A DNA stretch of 64,000 nt from Trebonia sp963811335. Lineage in GTDB: Bacteria > Actinomycetota > Actinomycetes > Streptosporangiales > Streptosporangiaceae. The notes beneath the pieces are model-generated. The model worked only from the letters and a program-made list of their open reading frames with translations. It made no database searches and was not told the origin of the DNA. This document shows, piece after piece, positions 17,738 through 27,193 of this stretch. Position numbers and translations under genes: made by a program. The stretch lies in contig CAWERB010000035.1 in assembly GCA_963811335.1 (NCBI GenBank), forward strand, positions 372,001 through 436,000. The letters run 5' to 3'. How positions within the stretch are numbered: the stretch's first letter is position 1; every line of letters starts with the position of its first letter.

Positions 17738-18241
17738 ATGCGCTATCTGGTGCGGCAGCGGATGTTCTCGTTCACGGCGAGCTTCTGGATCACCGACGAG
17801 GACGGCAACGAGGTCTTCCACGTCGACGGGCACGCACTGCAGTTCCGCAAGACGTTCGAGCTGACGGACCGCTCGGGGGCCGTGGTCGCGATGATCAGGC
17901 AGCAGCCGTTCCGGCTGCGCGCCACCATGGACATCGAACGGGACGGCGCCGTGATCGCCACGGTGCAGCGCGCGGCCTTCTCCCTGTTCCAGCACCGCTA
18001 CGAGGTCGCACTCGCCGACGGGACCGCCTGGCTGGCGACCGGCAACTTCGCCGACCTGAACTGGGAGCTCACGGCGGCTGGCCGGGCGATCGGCCGGATC
18101 TCCCGCCAGTGGTTCAATATCCGCGACACCTACGGCGTCGAGGTCGAGCCCGGCGAGGACCCGGCGCTCGTGATCGCCGTCGCGGTCTGCGTCGACCGGC
18201 TGCGCGAGCAGGCCCGCCGCCGTGCCATGGCAAGCGGCTGA
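17738..18241 (+). CDS. LURP-one-related protein
   Basis: A 167-residue protein of the LURP-one/Tubby-C-like beta-barrel family. It opens MRYLVRQRMFSFTASFWITD, then has GNEVFHVDGHALQFRKTF, then the turn VAMIRQQPFRLRATMDIERD and YEVALADGTAWLATGNF. It ends with a helix (ALVIAVAVCVDRLREQ), the usual central helix of the barrel. No enzymatic residues are expected. Bacterial members are of unknown role, with some evidence in the wider family for membrane or lipid binding. It is a single gene; a 13-base direct repeat (GCGAGAGCCGACC, twice) follows the stop. Confidence 0.85.
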   Translation: MRYLVRQRMFSFTASFWITDEDGNEVFHVDGHALQFRKTFELTDRSGAVVAMIRQQPFRLRATMDIERDGAVIATVQRAAFSLFQHRYEVALADGTAWLATGNFADLNWELTAAGRAIGRISRQWFNIRDTYGVEVEPGEDPALVIAVAVCVDRLREQARRRAMASG

Positions 18242-18371
18242 GCCGCCCGCGAGAGCCGACCGCGAGAGCCGACCGCGGACGGCGGCGGAATGTCGGACCC
18301 CCAACGTAGAGTTGGCATTGTGAGCCGTCACGGGGAGACGTGCTGCCAGTAAGCGAACGAGTCCAGGAGGC

Positions 18372-20499
18372 GTGGTGCGTCCGGTAACCGACCTGCAGCG
18401 GAGGGTGGCACCGTTCGAGGTCGTCACCGAGATGATCCCCGCCGGTGACCAGCCGGCCGCGATCGCCCAGATCGCCGAGCGGATCACCGACGGGGAGAAG
18501 GACACCGTGCTGCTCGGCGCGACCGGCACCGGCAAGACGGCCACCGTCGCCTGGGTGGCCGAGCAGCTGCAGCGCCCCGTGCTCGTCATGATGCCGAACA
18601 AGACGCTCGCCGCCCAGTTCGCCAACGAGCTGCGCGAGATGATGCCGCACAACGCGGTCGAGTACTTCGTCTCCTACTACGATTACTACCAGCCAGAGGC
18701 GTACATCCCGCAGACCGACACCTACATCGAGAAGGACTCCTCGATCAACGACGAGGTGGAGCGGCTGCGGCACAGCGCGACCAACAGCCTGCTGACGCGC
18801 AGGGACACCATCGTCGTCGCCTCCGTCTCCTGCATCTACGGCCTCGGGACGCCGCAGGAGTACGTCGACCGGATGCTCCGCCTCAAGCTCGGCGACACGA
18901 TGGAGCGCGACCAGCTGCTGCGCAAGCTGGTCGGCATGCAGTACACCCGCAATGACATCGCGTTCACCCGCGGAACCTTCCGGGTCCGCGGCGACACGAT
19001 CGAGATCATCCCGCAGTACGAGGAGCTCGCCGTCCGGATCGAGATGTTCGGCAACGAGGTCGAGCGGCTGTCCACGCTGCACCCGCTGACCGGCGAGGTG
19101 GTCAGCGAGGACGAGGAGCTGTACGTCTTCCCCGCGACCCACTACGTGGCGGGCGACGAGCGGATGGAGCGGGCCACTGCCAGCATCGAAGTGGAGCTCG
19201 CCGAGCGGCTCGCCGAGTTCGAGCGGCAGGGCAAGCTGCTCGAGGCGCAGCGGCTGCGGATGCGCACCACCTACGACCTCGAGATGATGCGCCAGGTCGG
19301 CTCCTGCTCCGGCATCGAGAACTACTCCCGGCACATCGACGGCCGCGAGGCGGGCAGCCCGCCGAACACGCTGCTCGACTACTTCCCCGAGGACTTCGTC
19401 CTGGTGATCGACGAAAGCCACCAGACCGTGCCGCAGATCGGCGCCATGTACGAGGGTGACGCCTCCCGCAAGCGGATGCTCGTCGACCACGGCTTCCGCC
19501 TGCCGAGCGCGAGCGACAACCGCCCGCTCACCTGGGATGAGTTCACCGAGCGCATCGGCCAGACGATCTACCTGTCGGCCACCCCCGGCCCGTACGAGCT
19601 GCAGCGGGTCGGCGGCGAGGTCGTCGAGCAGGTGATCCGCCCCACCGGCCTGGTCGACCCGCAGGTCATCATCAAGCCGACGAAGGGGCAGATCGACGAC
19701 CTTCTCGAGGAGATCCGCATCAGGACCGACCGCAACGAGCGCGTCCTGGTCACCACGCTGACCAAGAAGATGTCCGAGGACCTCACCGACTACCTGCTCG
19801 AGAACGGCGTCCGCGCGCGCTACCTGCACAGCGAGGTCGACACGCTGCGCAGGATCGAGCTGCTGCGCGAGCTGCGGCTCGGCGAGTTCGACGTGCTCGT
19901 CGGCATCAACCTGCTCCGTGAGGGCCTCGACCTGCCCGAGGTGTCGCTGGTCGCGATCCTCGACGCGGACAAGGAGGGCTTCCTCCGCTCGCCCACCAGC
20001 CTCATCCAGACGATCGGCCGCGCCGCCAGGAACATCAACGGCGAGGTGCACATGTACGCGGACAAGATCACCAACGCGATGCAGCACGCGATCGAGGAGA
20101 CCAACCGGCGCCGCGAGAAGCAGGTCGCCTACAACACCGCCAACGGCATCGACCCGCAGCCGCTGCGCAAGAAGATCGCCGACATCCTCGACGCGATCAT
20201 CCGCGAGGACGCCGACACGCAGGAGCTGATCGGCGGCGGCGGCCGTCAGCAGTCCCGCGGCAAGGCGCCCGTCCCCGGCCTGTCGTCGCGCGCCCGTCGC
20301 CGCCGCCCAGGGAGCGGGCGAGCCGCCGCTGGCCGGCGGGGGCGAGGCCCGCGGCGACCTGGTGGCGCTGATCGGCCAGCTCACCGAGCAGATGCACGCG
20401 GCGGCCGCGGAGCTGCAGTTCGAGGCGGCCGCGCGCATCCGCGACGAGATCAAGGAACTCAAGCGCGAGCTGCGCGGCATGGAGGCCGCCGGGGTCTAG
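18372..20499 (+). CDS. uvrB: Excinuclease ABC subunit B, frameshift before the UVR domain
   Basis: UvrB opens DNA around lesions and hands it to UvrC. The helicase core is complete: Walker A LLGATGTGKT, the beta-hairpin YYDYYQPEAYIPQ, DEDH-type box VIDESHQT, and the motif V/VI region LREGLDLPEVSLV and QTIGRAARN. After VRQ-type residues near 20240 (GGGGRQQSRGKAPVPG) the frame breaks between about 20270 and 20315. In the next frame the expected UVR domain appears (LTEQMHAAAAELQFEAAARI, then RDEIKELKREL) and stops at TAG 20497-20499. As written the original frame runs on to 20717 with nonsense sequence. The domain contacts UvrC, so real loss would hurt repair; an indel error seems more likely. 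GTG 18372 follows AGGAGG. Confidence 0.9.
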
Positions 20500-20538
20500 C
20501 CCCGTCACCAGGCCCCGTCACCAGGCCCCGTCACCAGG
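20500..20538. repeat. 13-bp tandem repeat directly after uvrB
   Basis: CCCCGTCACCAGG occurs three times without spacing, starting on the base after the uvrB stop codon and ending at the last codons of the convergent MarR gene. Confidence 0.85.
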
Positions 20539-20980
20539 CAGGGCGCAGCGGTCCCGGGCGGACGATGGCGCGCAGCGCGAGCTGCAGCTCGCGGAAGCGC
20601 CGCTCGCCGAGGGCCGGCCGCCAGCGCTCGACTGCCTCGCTCGCCGCCTCCTGCGCCGCGACGGTGCAGGCGACCCCTCGGCCGGTCAGGGCAAGCAGCG
20701 CCGCGCGGGCGTCGTGAGGATGCGCCCGGCGGGTGACGTACCCGCGTTCTTCGAGCTGCTGCACCAGCTGAGCGGCCGCCTGCTTGGTCACGCCCAGGTA
20801 CTCGGCGAGGGCGCCGATCGTCGCGTCGCCCGCGCTGATCCGCGCGAACGCGAAGCCGTGCACCGGGCGGACGTCGGTGAACCCGCGGCGCGCGACCCCG
20901 TCCTGTATAGCGTCGGTGAGCTGCGCCGCGAGCAGCAGCACGTCGGTCGCCACCGACCAGTTCTCCACGTCGTTTGCCAC
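20531..20980 (-). CDS. MarR-family transcriptional regulator
   Basis: A 149-residue winged-helix regulator. After an N-terminal helix (DVLLLAAQLTDAIQ) comes the DNA-binding part GALAEYLGVTKQAAAQLVQQ with the wing ERGYVTRRAHPHDARA, and C-terminal dimerisation helices. GTG 20980 is chosen because GGTGGGG sits five bases upstream; ATG 21022 would add 14 unlike residues and has no ribosome site. It is divergent from the cupin gene, and the interval contains a near-perfect palindrome, so it most likely represses both genes and releases on binding a small ligand. The ligand is not evident. Confidence 0.88.
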   Translation of the reverse strand: MANDVENWSVATDVLLLAAQLTDAIQDGVARRGFTDVRPVHGFAFARISAGDATIGALAEYLGVTKQAAAQLVQQLEERGYVTRRAHPHDARAALLALTGRGVACTVAAQEAASEAVERWRPALGERRFRELQLALRAIVRPGPLRPAW

Positions 20981-21031
20981 TGCATCCCCACCGCATCCTC
21001 CCCGCGTTCCCCGTAGGGCCATGCCCGTATC

Positions 21032-21080
21032 TTGACAGAATTTAGACAATCTGATTGTCTAAATGGACAAGTAAGTTGTC
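21032..21080. promoter_or_regulatory. MarR operator and cupin promoter
   Basis: TTTAGACAATC-T-GATTGTCTAAA (21041-21063) is a perfect inverted repeat with one central base. A second, shorter copy GACAA-N5-TTGTC lies at 21066-21080. A TTGACA box (21032-21037) overlaps the left edge, reading towards the cupin gene. The site lies between divergent marR and cupin genes, as for autoregulated MarR systems. Confidence 0.85.
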
Positions 21081-21097
21081 TATCTAGGAGGATTCCC

Positions 21098-21505
21098 ATG
21101 CCCCTGGTCACCAGCGGCGACGCCGACGTCTTCGAGACGCACGGCGTGCGGTTCAGCTCCTACGTCCGGCCGTCGCGCGGCAGCGACCAGCTGTGCGCCT
21201 GGCGGGTTGACGTGCCGGCCGGCCCGGGCGGCACGCCGCACCGGCCGTCCCGCGAGGAGGTCATCTGCTGCATCGACGGCGAGCTCACCATCGCCATGGA
21301 CGGAACCGATCACCTGCTGCGCCCGGGGGACGTCGCCTACGTCCCCGCGGACAGCGAGGTCCGCCTGGACGGCGGCCCCGGCGGCGGCGCGGCGTGGGTA
21401 ACCTCGCTGGCCGGCCTTGAGGCGACGATGAGCGACGGCAGCCGCGCTGCGCCCCCCGTGGACGAGATAACAGCGGACGACGTGACGCGGCGGGAACCGG
21501 CATAG
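21098..21505 (+). CDS. Cupin-domain protein
   Basis: A 135-residue single-cupin protein. The barrel motifs are PGGTPHRPSREEVICCIDGE (motif 1, with one His and a Glu pair) and LLRPGDVAYVPADSEV (motif 2, without the usual His), so metal binding may be weakened. The start ATG 21098 follows TAGGAGG. The gene is divergent from the MarR regulator and shares its operator region, so it is probably the regulated target. Small cupins of this type often act on or bind aromatic or quinone compounds in MarR-controlled pairs, but the substrate cannot be read here. A strong terminator follows. Confidence 0.8.
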   Translation: MPLVTSGDADVFETHGVRFSSYVRPSRGSDQLCAWRVDVPAGPGGTPHRPSREEVICCIDGELTIAMDGTDHLLRPGDVAYVPADSEVRLDGGPGGGAAWVTSLAGLEATMSDGSRAAPPVDEITADDVTRREPA

Positions 21506-21556
21506 CCCGCCCCCGTTCGGGAGATCGCAATCTTTCATCCCGAACGAGGGCGGGCT
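21504..21556. terminator. Bidirectional terminator between cupin and trpB2 genes
   Basis: Nineteen-base arms starting AGCCCGCC and ending GGCGGGCT (21504-21522 with 21538-21556, one mismatch) followed by TTTCC. It serves the cupin gene and the convergent trpB2. Confidence 0.8.
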
Positions 21557-21585
21557 TTCCCCGGCCCCGGGCTCAGGCCTTGGGC

Positions 21586-22950
21586 TCAGCCTTGGGGCGG
21601 CAGATTTGCCAGCGCCGCGTCGATCTGCTCCTGCGGCAGGTCGTAGTCGACCATCTCGCCCGACAGGTACCGCTCGTAGGCGAGCATGTCGAAGTGGCCG
21701 TGGCCGCACAGGGCGGTCAGGATGACCTTCTCCTCGCCGCTCTCCGCGCACCGCTTGGCCTCCTCGACCACGGCGGCGATCGCGTGCGACGGCTCGGGCG
21801 CCGGGATGATCCCCTCCGCCTTCGCGAACGTGATCGCCGCCTCGAAGCACTCCCGCTGCGGCTTGGCGACCGCCTCGAACAGGCCGAGCTCGTACATGTG
21901 GGACAGCAGCGGCGACATGCCGTGGTAGCGCAGCCCGCCCGCGTGCACCGGGGCGGGGATGAACCCGTGCCCGAGCGTGTGCATCTTGAGCAGCGGCGTG
22001 AAGCCGGCCGTGTCGCCGAAGTCATAGGCGTAGATGCCGCGGGTGAACGACGGGCACGCGGACGGCTCGACCGCCCGGATCACCGGGTTCATCCGCCCGG
22101 CCAGCTTCTCCCGCAGGAACGGGAAGAACAGCCCCGCGAAGTTCGACCCGCCCCCGGTGCACCCCACGATCAGGTCGGGACCCGCCTCGCCGGCCATCTC
22201 GAACTGCGCCAGGGCCTCCTGCCCGATCACCGTCTGGTGCATGAGCACGTGGTTGAGCACCGACCCGAGCGCGTACCGGGTCTCGGCGGAGCCCGCGGCG
22301 GCCTCGACCGCCTCCGAGATCGCGATGCCGAGCGACCCGGGCGAGTCCGGGGCCTCGGCGAGCACGGCCAGCCCCGCCTGGGTGGCCCGCGACGGCGACG
22401 GGTGCACGGTCGCGCCCCAGACCTGCATCATCGTGCGGCGGTGCGGCTTCTGGTCGTAGGACGCGCGGACCATCCAGACCTCGCAGTCGATCCCGTACTG
22501 CGCGCAGGCGAACGCCAGCGAGCTGCCCCACTGCCCCGCGCCCGTCTCCGTGGTCAGCCGCTTGGTCCCCTCGACCGCGTTGTAGTACGCCTGCGGGACG
22601 GCGGTGTTCGGCTTGTGCGACCCGGCGGGGGAGACGCCCTCGTACTTGTAGTAGATCCGGGCGGGCGTGTTGAGCAGCTTCTCCAGGCGCCGCGCCCGGA
22701 AGAGCGGCGTCGGCCGCCACAGCTTGTAGACGTCGAGGACCGCGCCGGGGACGTCCACGTACGGGTCGCCGGTGACCTCCTGGCGGATCAGCTCCATCGG
22801 GAACAGCGGCGCGAGGTCGTCCGGCCCGACCGGCTGGCCGGTGCCCGGGTGCAGCGGCGGCGGGGGTGGCGCCGGCAGGTCGGGGATGACGTTGTACCAC
22901 TGGGCCGGGATCTGCGACTCATCAAGGATGAACTTGGTCCGCTCGCTCAC
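21586..22950 (-). CDS. TrpB2-type tryptophan synthase beta-like PLP enzyme
   Basis: A 454-residue fold-type II PLP enzyme of the TrpB2 group, which joins indole and serine or O-phosphoserine without a TrpA partner in some organisms. The PLP lysine is in GSHKPNTA, the phosphate loop is IVGCTGGGSNFAGL, and LWRPTPLFRARRLEKLL and TTETGAGQWGSSLAFA are the substrate-side motifs. The extra N-terminal segment (QIPAQWYNVIPDLP) distinguishes TrpB2 from TrpB1. GTG 22950 is supported by GGGAGGAG just upstream. No trp genes lie nearby, so it is a stand-alone copy. Confidence 0.92.
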   Translation of the reverse strand: MSERTKFILDESQIPAQWYNVIPDLPAPPPPPLHPGTGQPVGPDDLAPLFPMELIRQEVTGDPYVDVPGAVLDVYKLWRPTPLFRARRLEKLLNTPARIYYKYEGVSPAGSHKPNTAVPQAYYNAVEGTKRLTTETGAGQWGSSLAFACAQYGIDCEVWMVRASYDQKPHRRTMMQVWGATVHPSPSRATQAGLAVLAEAPDSPGSLGIAISEAVEAAAGSAETRYALGSVLNHVLMHQTVIGQEALAQFEMAGEAGPDLIVGCTGGGSNFAGLFFPFLREKLAGRMNPVIRAVEPSACPSFTRGIYAYDFGDTAGFTPLLKMHTLGHGFIPAPVHAGGLRYHGMSPLLSHMYELGLFEAVAKPQRECFEAAITFAKAEGIIPAPEPSHAIAAVVEEAKRCAESGEEKVILTALCGHGHFDMLAYERYLSGEMVDYDLPQEQIDAALANLPPQG

Positions 22951-23104
22951 GGGCTCCTCCCTCTCTCGTCTGCGGGTACCGCGCCTTATGTGAGCACTGA
23001 TGCCATTCGCTGGCATCGGTGAAGTCTGCGCCGCACGTGTCATCCGCACGATACGCCAGCAAGCTCCGCCGCCATAGACCAGGTGTCGGCGCGACTAACT
23101 GGTC

Positions 23105-23425
23105 GCGACTTCAACTTCGACTTCGGCGTGGCGCACACCAAAGCAGGAGTGGGAGTCGGGCGCCGGCAGCTACAACTTCCGCAAGACGGACCTGCGGCCG
23201 GACGGCCTGGCGGCGGGGAGCTCGCTGGACGCCTTCGCGCAGTCGATCGTCGGCACCGACTGGCAGACGCACCGGCGAGAGGGGCCGGGGATGGGCGCGT
23301 TCGCCCGGCAGGAGGGCACCGTCTACCACGCGTACTCGGCCTACGAGCGCGGGCTTGACGCGCTGCGGGGGCATGCACCAGTGGCGATGGATGCTTCAGC
23401 GGATGAGGAGTGGCACGATAGCTCT
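23105..23425 (+). pseudogene. DUF899 protein remnant
   Basis: A fragment of the DUF899 (thioredoxin-like) family. RDFNFDFGVAHTK is read in one frame. After a shift come YNFRKTDL, SSLDAFAQSIVGTDWQTHRR, MGAFARQEGTVYHAYSAYER and GLDALRG, and a last shift leads to a degraded HQW tail near 23375. The N-terminal 100 or more residues are absent. It lies directly upstream of the restriction-modification pair and may mark the left edge of that insertion. Confidence 0.6.
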
Positions 23426-23499
23426 TGCTCGATGGACATGGCTAGGGACTTGTGTGTCCTCCACCTCGACCGTCGGTGACTTGGGCTACCGTAACTCCC

Positions 23500-24729
23500 A
23501 TGCCTACGAGTATCGATCTCTTCTGCGGTGCAGGCGGCCTCACCCAGGGACTGGGACGTGCCGGGTTTGACACGCGCCTTGGTTCGGACAACTGGCGACC
23601 GGCAGTCGACACCTTTGCCGCGAACTTCTCGGGAGTGCCGGTCCTGGATGCTGACGCCCGTGACCTCACTCCCGCTGACCTACTCGCTAAGGCTGATCTC
23701 GATACTGCTCCGGACCTAATCTGTGGAGGTCCTCCCTGTCAAGGATTCTCATCAGCCGGGGCGAAGGACGGAGAGGACGAGCGGAATACGCTCGTTTCGG
23801 TCTATGCACGACTTGCGGCTGAGACACAACCGCAAGTTATCGTCTTCGAGAATGTGGAAGGCTTCCTTACGGCTAAGGAAGGGAAGTTCGTCATAGGGTT
23901 GCTCGATCCTCTAATCGATGCCGGTTACCGCGTGTCCCTAGAGAAGGTCAACGTGGCGAACTTCGGTGTTCCGCAATTGCGGAAACGAGTGGTTGCAATA
24001 GCAGTGTTGGCCGGGGACCCACCAGTCATGATGCCCACACACCATGCCTGGGGCGCACCGGGTGTTCACCGAGCAACGATGGACAAGCCACTTATACCGA
24101 CGCCCAATGTGGAACAGGCGCTGTCGGGACTTCCATCACCGTCTTCGGAACTGCCAGGATGGCCGACAGAGCACTTTTCGCCGCCGATCAATGAAATTGA
24201 TCAAGAACGAATCGCTGCCCTTCTGCCCGGCCAGCGTATGCGTGATCTGCCGGAGCATCTTTGGCATCCATCGTATCGCCGTCGAGCTTATCGACGGGTT
24301 ATGGACGGCACTCCCGTCGAACGCAGGGGTGGTGCTCCTGCTGGGCTGCGTAGGCTTGCAGGGGACGAGCCTGCTCGCGCGATCACATCTGCCGCGGCAC
24401 GAGAGTTTGTGCATCCCGTGGAGAACCGACCACTGACACTCCGGGAAGCAGCACGGCTGCAGACTTTCCCTGACGATTTTGTGTTTAGCGGGGCACGGAC
24501 AGATCGTCACACTCTCGTAGGAAACGCGGTCCCGCCTCTGTTCGCAGAGAACATTGGATCTGCCGTTCTCGAATATTTGACCAATATCGATCTACCGGCT
24601 ACAGGAACAGGCGCGCTGGTAAGGTTCCACGCAACGCTCGCGGATGGAATGTCGCCAGCGCTTGCTGAAGTCGTGAAGATGGTCACCAGCCGGTATCTAG
24701 CTGGAGGAGAACTTGCCCTGTGGGACTGA
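23500..24729 (+). CDS. DNA (cytosine-5-)-methyltransferase
   Basis: A 409-residue C5 methyltransferase. Motif I is SIDLFCGAGGLTQGL, motif IV with the catalytic Cys is GGPPCQGFSSAG, motif VI is VFENVEGF and motif VIII is QLRKR. After a target-recognition region of about 130 residues come motifs IX and X (RPLTLREAARLQTFPDDF and LVGNAVPPLFAENIG). It protects the host DNA from the endonuclease whose GTG start overlaps its last codons by 10 bases. ATG 23500 puts motif I at residue 3, so almost no leader is lost. The region is visibly richer in A/T and in rare codons (TTA, ATA, AGG) than its neighbours, which suggests transfer. Confidence 0.93.
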   Translation: MPTSIDLFCGAGGLTQGLGRAGFDTRLGSDNWRPAVDTFAANFSGVPVLDADARDLTPADLLAKADLDTAPDLICGGPPCQGFSSAGAKDGEDERNTLVSVYARLAAETQPQVIVFENVEGFLTAKEGKFVIGLLDPLIDAGYRVSLEKVNVANFGVPQLRKRVVAIAVLAGDPPVMMPTHHAWGAPGVHRATMDKPLIPTPNVEQALSGLPSPSSELPGWPTEHFSPPINEIDQERIAALLPGQRMRDLPEHLWHPSYRRRAYRRVMDGTPVERRGGAPAGLRRLAGDEPARAITSAAAREFVHPVENRPLTLREAARLQTFPDDFVFSGARTDRHTLVGNAVPPLFAENIGSAVLEYLTNIDLPATGTGALVRFHATLADGMSPALAEVVKMVTSRYLAGGELALWD

Positions 24730-25805
24730 GCAAGGAACAACAGGCCAATTACGTTAGGCACATCAGGGTCGACCAAGGACCTCCAGTCGTCCGGATGGCA
24801 GACGACACCGTTGCCGCTCTTATATGTCGCACGGCACGGGATGTTATTGAGGGGTCTGCTATAACAGATATCCCTGAGGATCTGTCGATGCTGGCGAGCT
24901 ACGGTGCAAGAGTGCCCGAGCTATATGAAGTCGACTCTCCGTCGGAATTTACGCTCCGCGGCAGCACGCAGTCACCTATTCCTCTTTTCGAGAAGCTCGT
25001 TGGCTGCGGCGTGACGGATTTGGATACGTACTTCTATTGCCTTGCGGAACTTCATAAACGGCGCACACGGTACGCAAACATACTCTCGACTCAGAGCATT
25101 CCGAGGATCGAGCAGATCGGACCAAGGGCAATGCTTCAATATGGTCAAGCGCGCCCGGAAACTCTGACGGCCCTGCTTGTGTGGCGTAAATGGATCTACG
25201 ATGTTGACAATCGTTCCGCACAAGAAACCGGCTATGTCTTCGAACCTGCCCTAGCGGGCGCGCTAGGAGGCGTGAGCGTATCAGCAAGAAATTCACCGAT
25301 TAAGAGAATCGACGAACCCACTAAGGGCCGACAGGTCGACTGTCTCCTTGAAACTGTTAGCGGAAGATGGGCGTACGAATTCAAACTCCGCGTTACGATC
25401 GCCGCCTCCGGGCAGGGCAGGTGGGGTGAAGAACTTACCTTCCCGAAAGAGGCAGAGGCTGCCGGATACGTTCCTGTACTCGTCGTCTTCGATGCCACGA
25501 ATAACGATAAACTCGCACTACTATCCCAGATTTATCGAAGCTGTGGAGGCGAAGTTTACCTGGGGGAAGACGCCTGGCGTCACCTAGACACCCGTGCCGG
25601 ATCCATTATGGCCCTATTTATCGAGAAGTACATGCGTGCGCCACTCATGGAGCTACTCCAACACGACCCAGAGCCTAGTCGTTTGCCATCGATCGAATTC
25701 TCAATGAGGGAACATGAGATAGTAATCTCCATTCAAGGGTCCCCGGCAATGACTATTACACGAAGCGTCGATGTCGAGGTAACAGAAAGCGGAACCTTGT
25801 GGTAG
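24720..25805 (+). CDS. Type II restriction endonuclease, ApaLI-like
   Basis: A 361-residue protein that starts at GTG 24720, overlapping the methyltransferase stop. The middle contains a PD-(D/E)XK-type centre: RQVDCLLE followed after a short strand by WAYEFKLRV, i.e. Asp, then Glu-x-Lys. It is followed by ASGQGRWGEELTFPKEAEAA and PVLVVFDATNNDKL, which I recall from ApaLI-type enzymes (target GTGCAC). The family call is from memory of these motifs and not from a search. Gene order and overlap with a C5 methyltransferase make a type II restriction system very likely; the exact target is not proven. Base composition matches the methyltransferase. Confidence 0.75.
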   Translation: MGLSKEQQANYVRHIRVDQGPPVVRMADDTVAALICRTARDVIEGSAITDIPEDLSMLASYGARVPELYEVDSPSEFTLRGSTQSPIPLFEKLVGCGVTDLDTYFYCLAELHKRRTRYANILSTQSIPRIEQIGPRAMLQYGQARPETLTALLVWRKWIYDVDNRSAQETGYVFEPALAGALGGVSVSARNSPIKRIDEPTKGRQVDCLLETVSGRWAYEFKLRVTIAASGQGRWGEELTFPKEAEAAGYVPVLVVFDATNNDKLALLSQIYRSCGGEVYLGEDAWRHLDTRAGSIMALFIEKYMRAPLMELLQHDPEPSRLPSIEFSMREHEIVISIQGSPAMTITRSVDVEVTESGTLW

Positions 25806-25915
25806 GGGAGGCATTGACGGGCTACGCCTCCTGACTAGAGCGGCCGTGGAGTGACGGCCACTAGCTTGGGAAGCGCAGGGTGACCCCTGCGTGAAACGAC
25901 CTTCTAAGCAGTCGC
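25806..25915. other. Right flank of the restriction island
   Basis: After the stop two stems appear: GAGGC/GCCTC (25808-25830 region) and GGCCGT-GGAGTG-ACGGCC (about 25842-25859). They probably end the restriction operon transcript. No gene is supported. Confidence 0.45.
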
Positions 25916-26085
25916 TCAAGGAAAGACTTGGACCGTCGAGGGGCTAGCGGTCCTCGGTATCCCCAGGGTCTCGGCCACGAAGGTTCCCCAACCGTGTCGG
26001 ATCACGACTAGGCCCTCAGCCTCCAAGCTTCTTGAGCACGCGGCTAAGGGTGGCCCTGGTAGGGGCCGCGGGCGGCGTGCTTAGC
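25916..26085 (-). pseudogene. GntR-type HTH regulator remnant
   Basis: On the minus strand APTRATLSRVLKKL and, after a one-base shift, EAEGLVVIRHGWGTFVAETL are parts of a GntR winged helix (helix 3, wing and the G-x-G-T-F-V end). The frame closes at TGA 25916-25918. An upstream piece (IAAKHAA) is in yet another frame. Only the wing half of the DNA-binding domain is left. It borders the restriction island. Confidence 0.5.
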
Positions 26086-26171
26086 GGCGATCCGTGTCAA
26101 ACAGGACCTACCGGACGGTAGAGTGCGCCGCGAAGGCGCCGCTCCAGCCGCGCCTTCACGGGAGGTAGTCC

Positions 26172-27136
26172 ATGCCCTGGGTGGTCCGCGAGGCGGTCCG
26201 TGATATCAACCGCGCGGTCGGCAAGCGCTGGCATGCCATCGACCCGCTGCTGCCCGACCCCGGGACGCTGCCCGCGGGCTGCGGCGAGCCGCTGACCGTC
26301 AACGGCGACAACGGGCGAGTAGCCGGGCTCGGGGGTCTGCGTGCACCAGCACATACCGCCGCAGTCGCTGAACCAGACCTGGGGCGCGGCCGAGCGGTTC
26401 ACCCTGGTTCCCCGGCTGCCCGGGCAGGAGGTCGCGGCCGCCGCCGACCTGCTGCTCACCCAGTGGCGCGACCACCTGGCCGAGACCGGCGCCGCCAGGG
26501 GGCCCGACACGTCCGCGAACGTCGTGTGGCCGAGCATGGACATCACCGGCGTGCCGGCGTTCTGCGGCACGGCCTGCAGCCGCTCACCGTCATCGCCGCC
26601 CGCACCCGGCCGAACGGCCCGGTCCAGCCGCCGCGCCCCGCGTACGGCGCGACGATCCGCGCCGCCTGCCGGCCGACGAGGAGCAGGTGCACGACCTCGA
26701 ACTGCGGCTCATCCGCTTCGACATGCACTTCGGCGGGCCGGTATGGCGGCAGGCCACCGCGCGGCTAGTCCGTGAGGAGATCCAGGGCAGCCTGGCCCGC
26801 ACCGCCACCTGGACGTGGCTGGCCGAGCGAAACGGCCGCGCGGTCGGACTGCTCGTCGCCCAGCCGCCGCAGGACGCGGGCTGGATCGCCGGCATGACCG
26901 CCCGGTCGCCGGCCGCGTACCTGCAGACGATGTTCATCGACGCGCAAGAGCGCGGCACCGGGCTCGGCGCGGCGCTGGTCAGGAACCTGCACGCGAAGCT
27001 CGACGCCATGGGCATCGGCGTCACGCTGCTGCACCACAGCCAGGTCAACCCGCTGTCCGCGCCGTTCTGGTACCGGATGGGCTACCGCCCGCTGTGGACC
27101 AGCTGGGAGGCCCGTCCGGCAAGCGCGCTGCGCTAG
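26172..27136 (+). pseudogene. GNAT acetyltransferase with N-terminal domain, frameshifted
   Basis: From ATG 26172 (GGAGG upstream) the protein reads MPWVVREAVRDINRAVGKRW, then changes frame near 26335 (HQHIPPQSLNQTWGAAERFT to VWPSMDITGVPAF). It returns to the first frame (LQPLTVIAARTRPNGPVQPP) and shifts again near 26680. The last part from 26687 is a complete GNAT fold: LELRLIRFDMHFGG, VAQPPQDAGW, the CoA-binding ERGTGLGAALVRNLHAKLD, and the end FWYRMGYRPLWTSWEARP. Joined, this is an actinomycete GNAT protein of about 320 residues. Three shifts make it inactive as written, though the GNAT part alone could be translated. Confidence 0.6.
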
Positions 27137-27193
27137 CCTTGGCTGGGGGTGAGCTGACCACTTCCTGAGTATTGCGCGGGGTAGGCTTGACTT

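Noticed and set aside
18114..20480. A 788-codon open frame on the minus strand across uvrB
   Set aside because: It is a mirror of uvrB codon bias in GC-rich DNA; the translation is rich in Asp, Leu, Val and Arg without any family motif, while the plus strand has unmistakable UvrB motifs.
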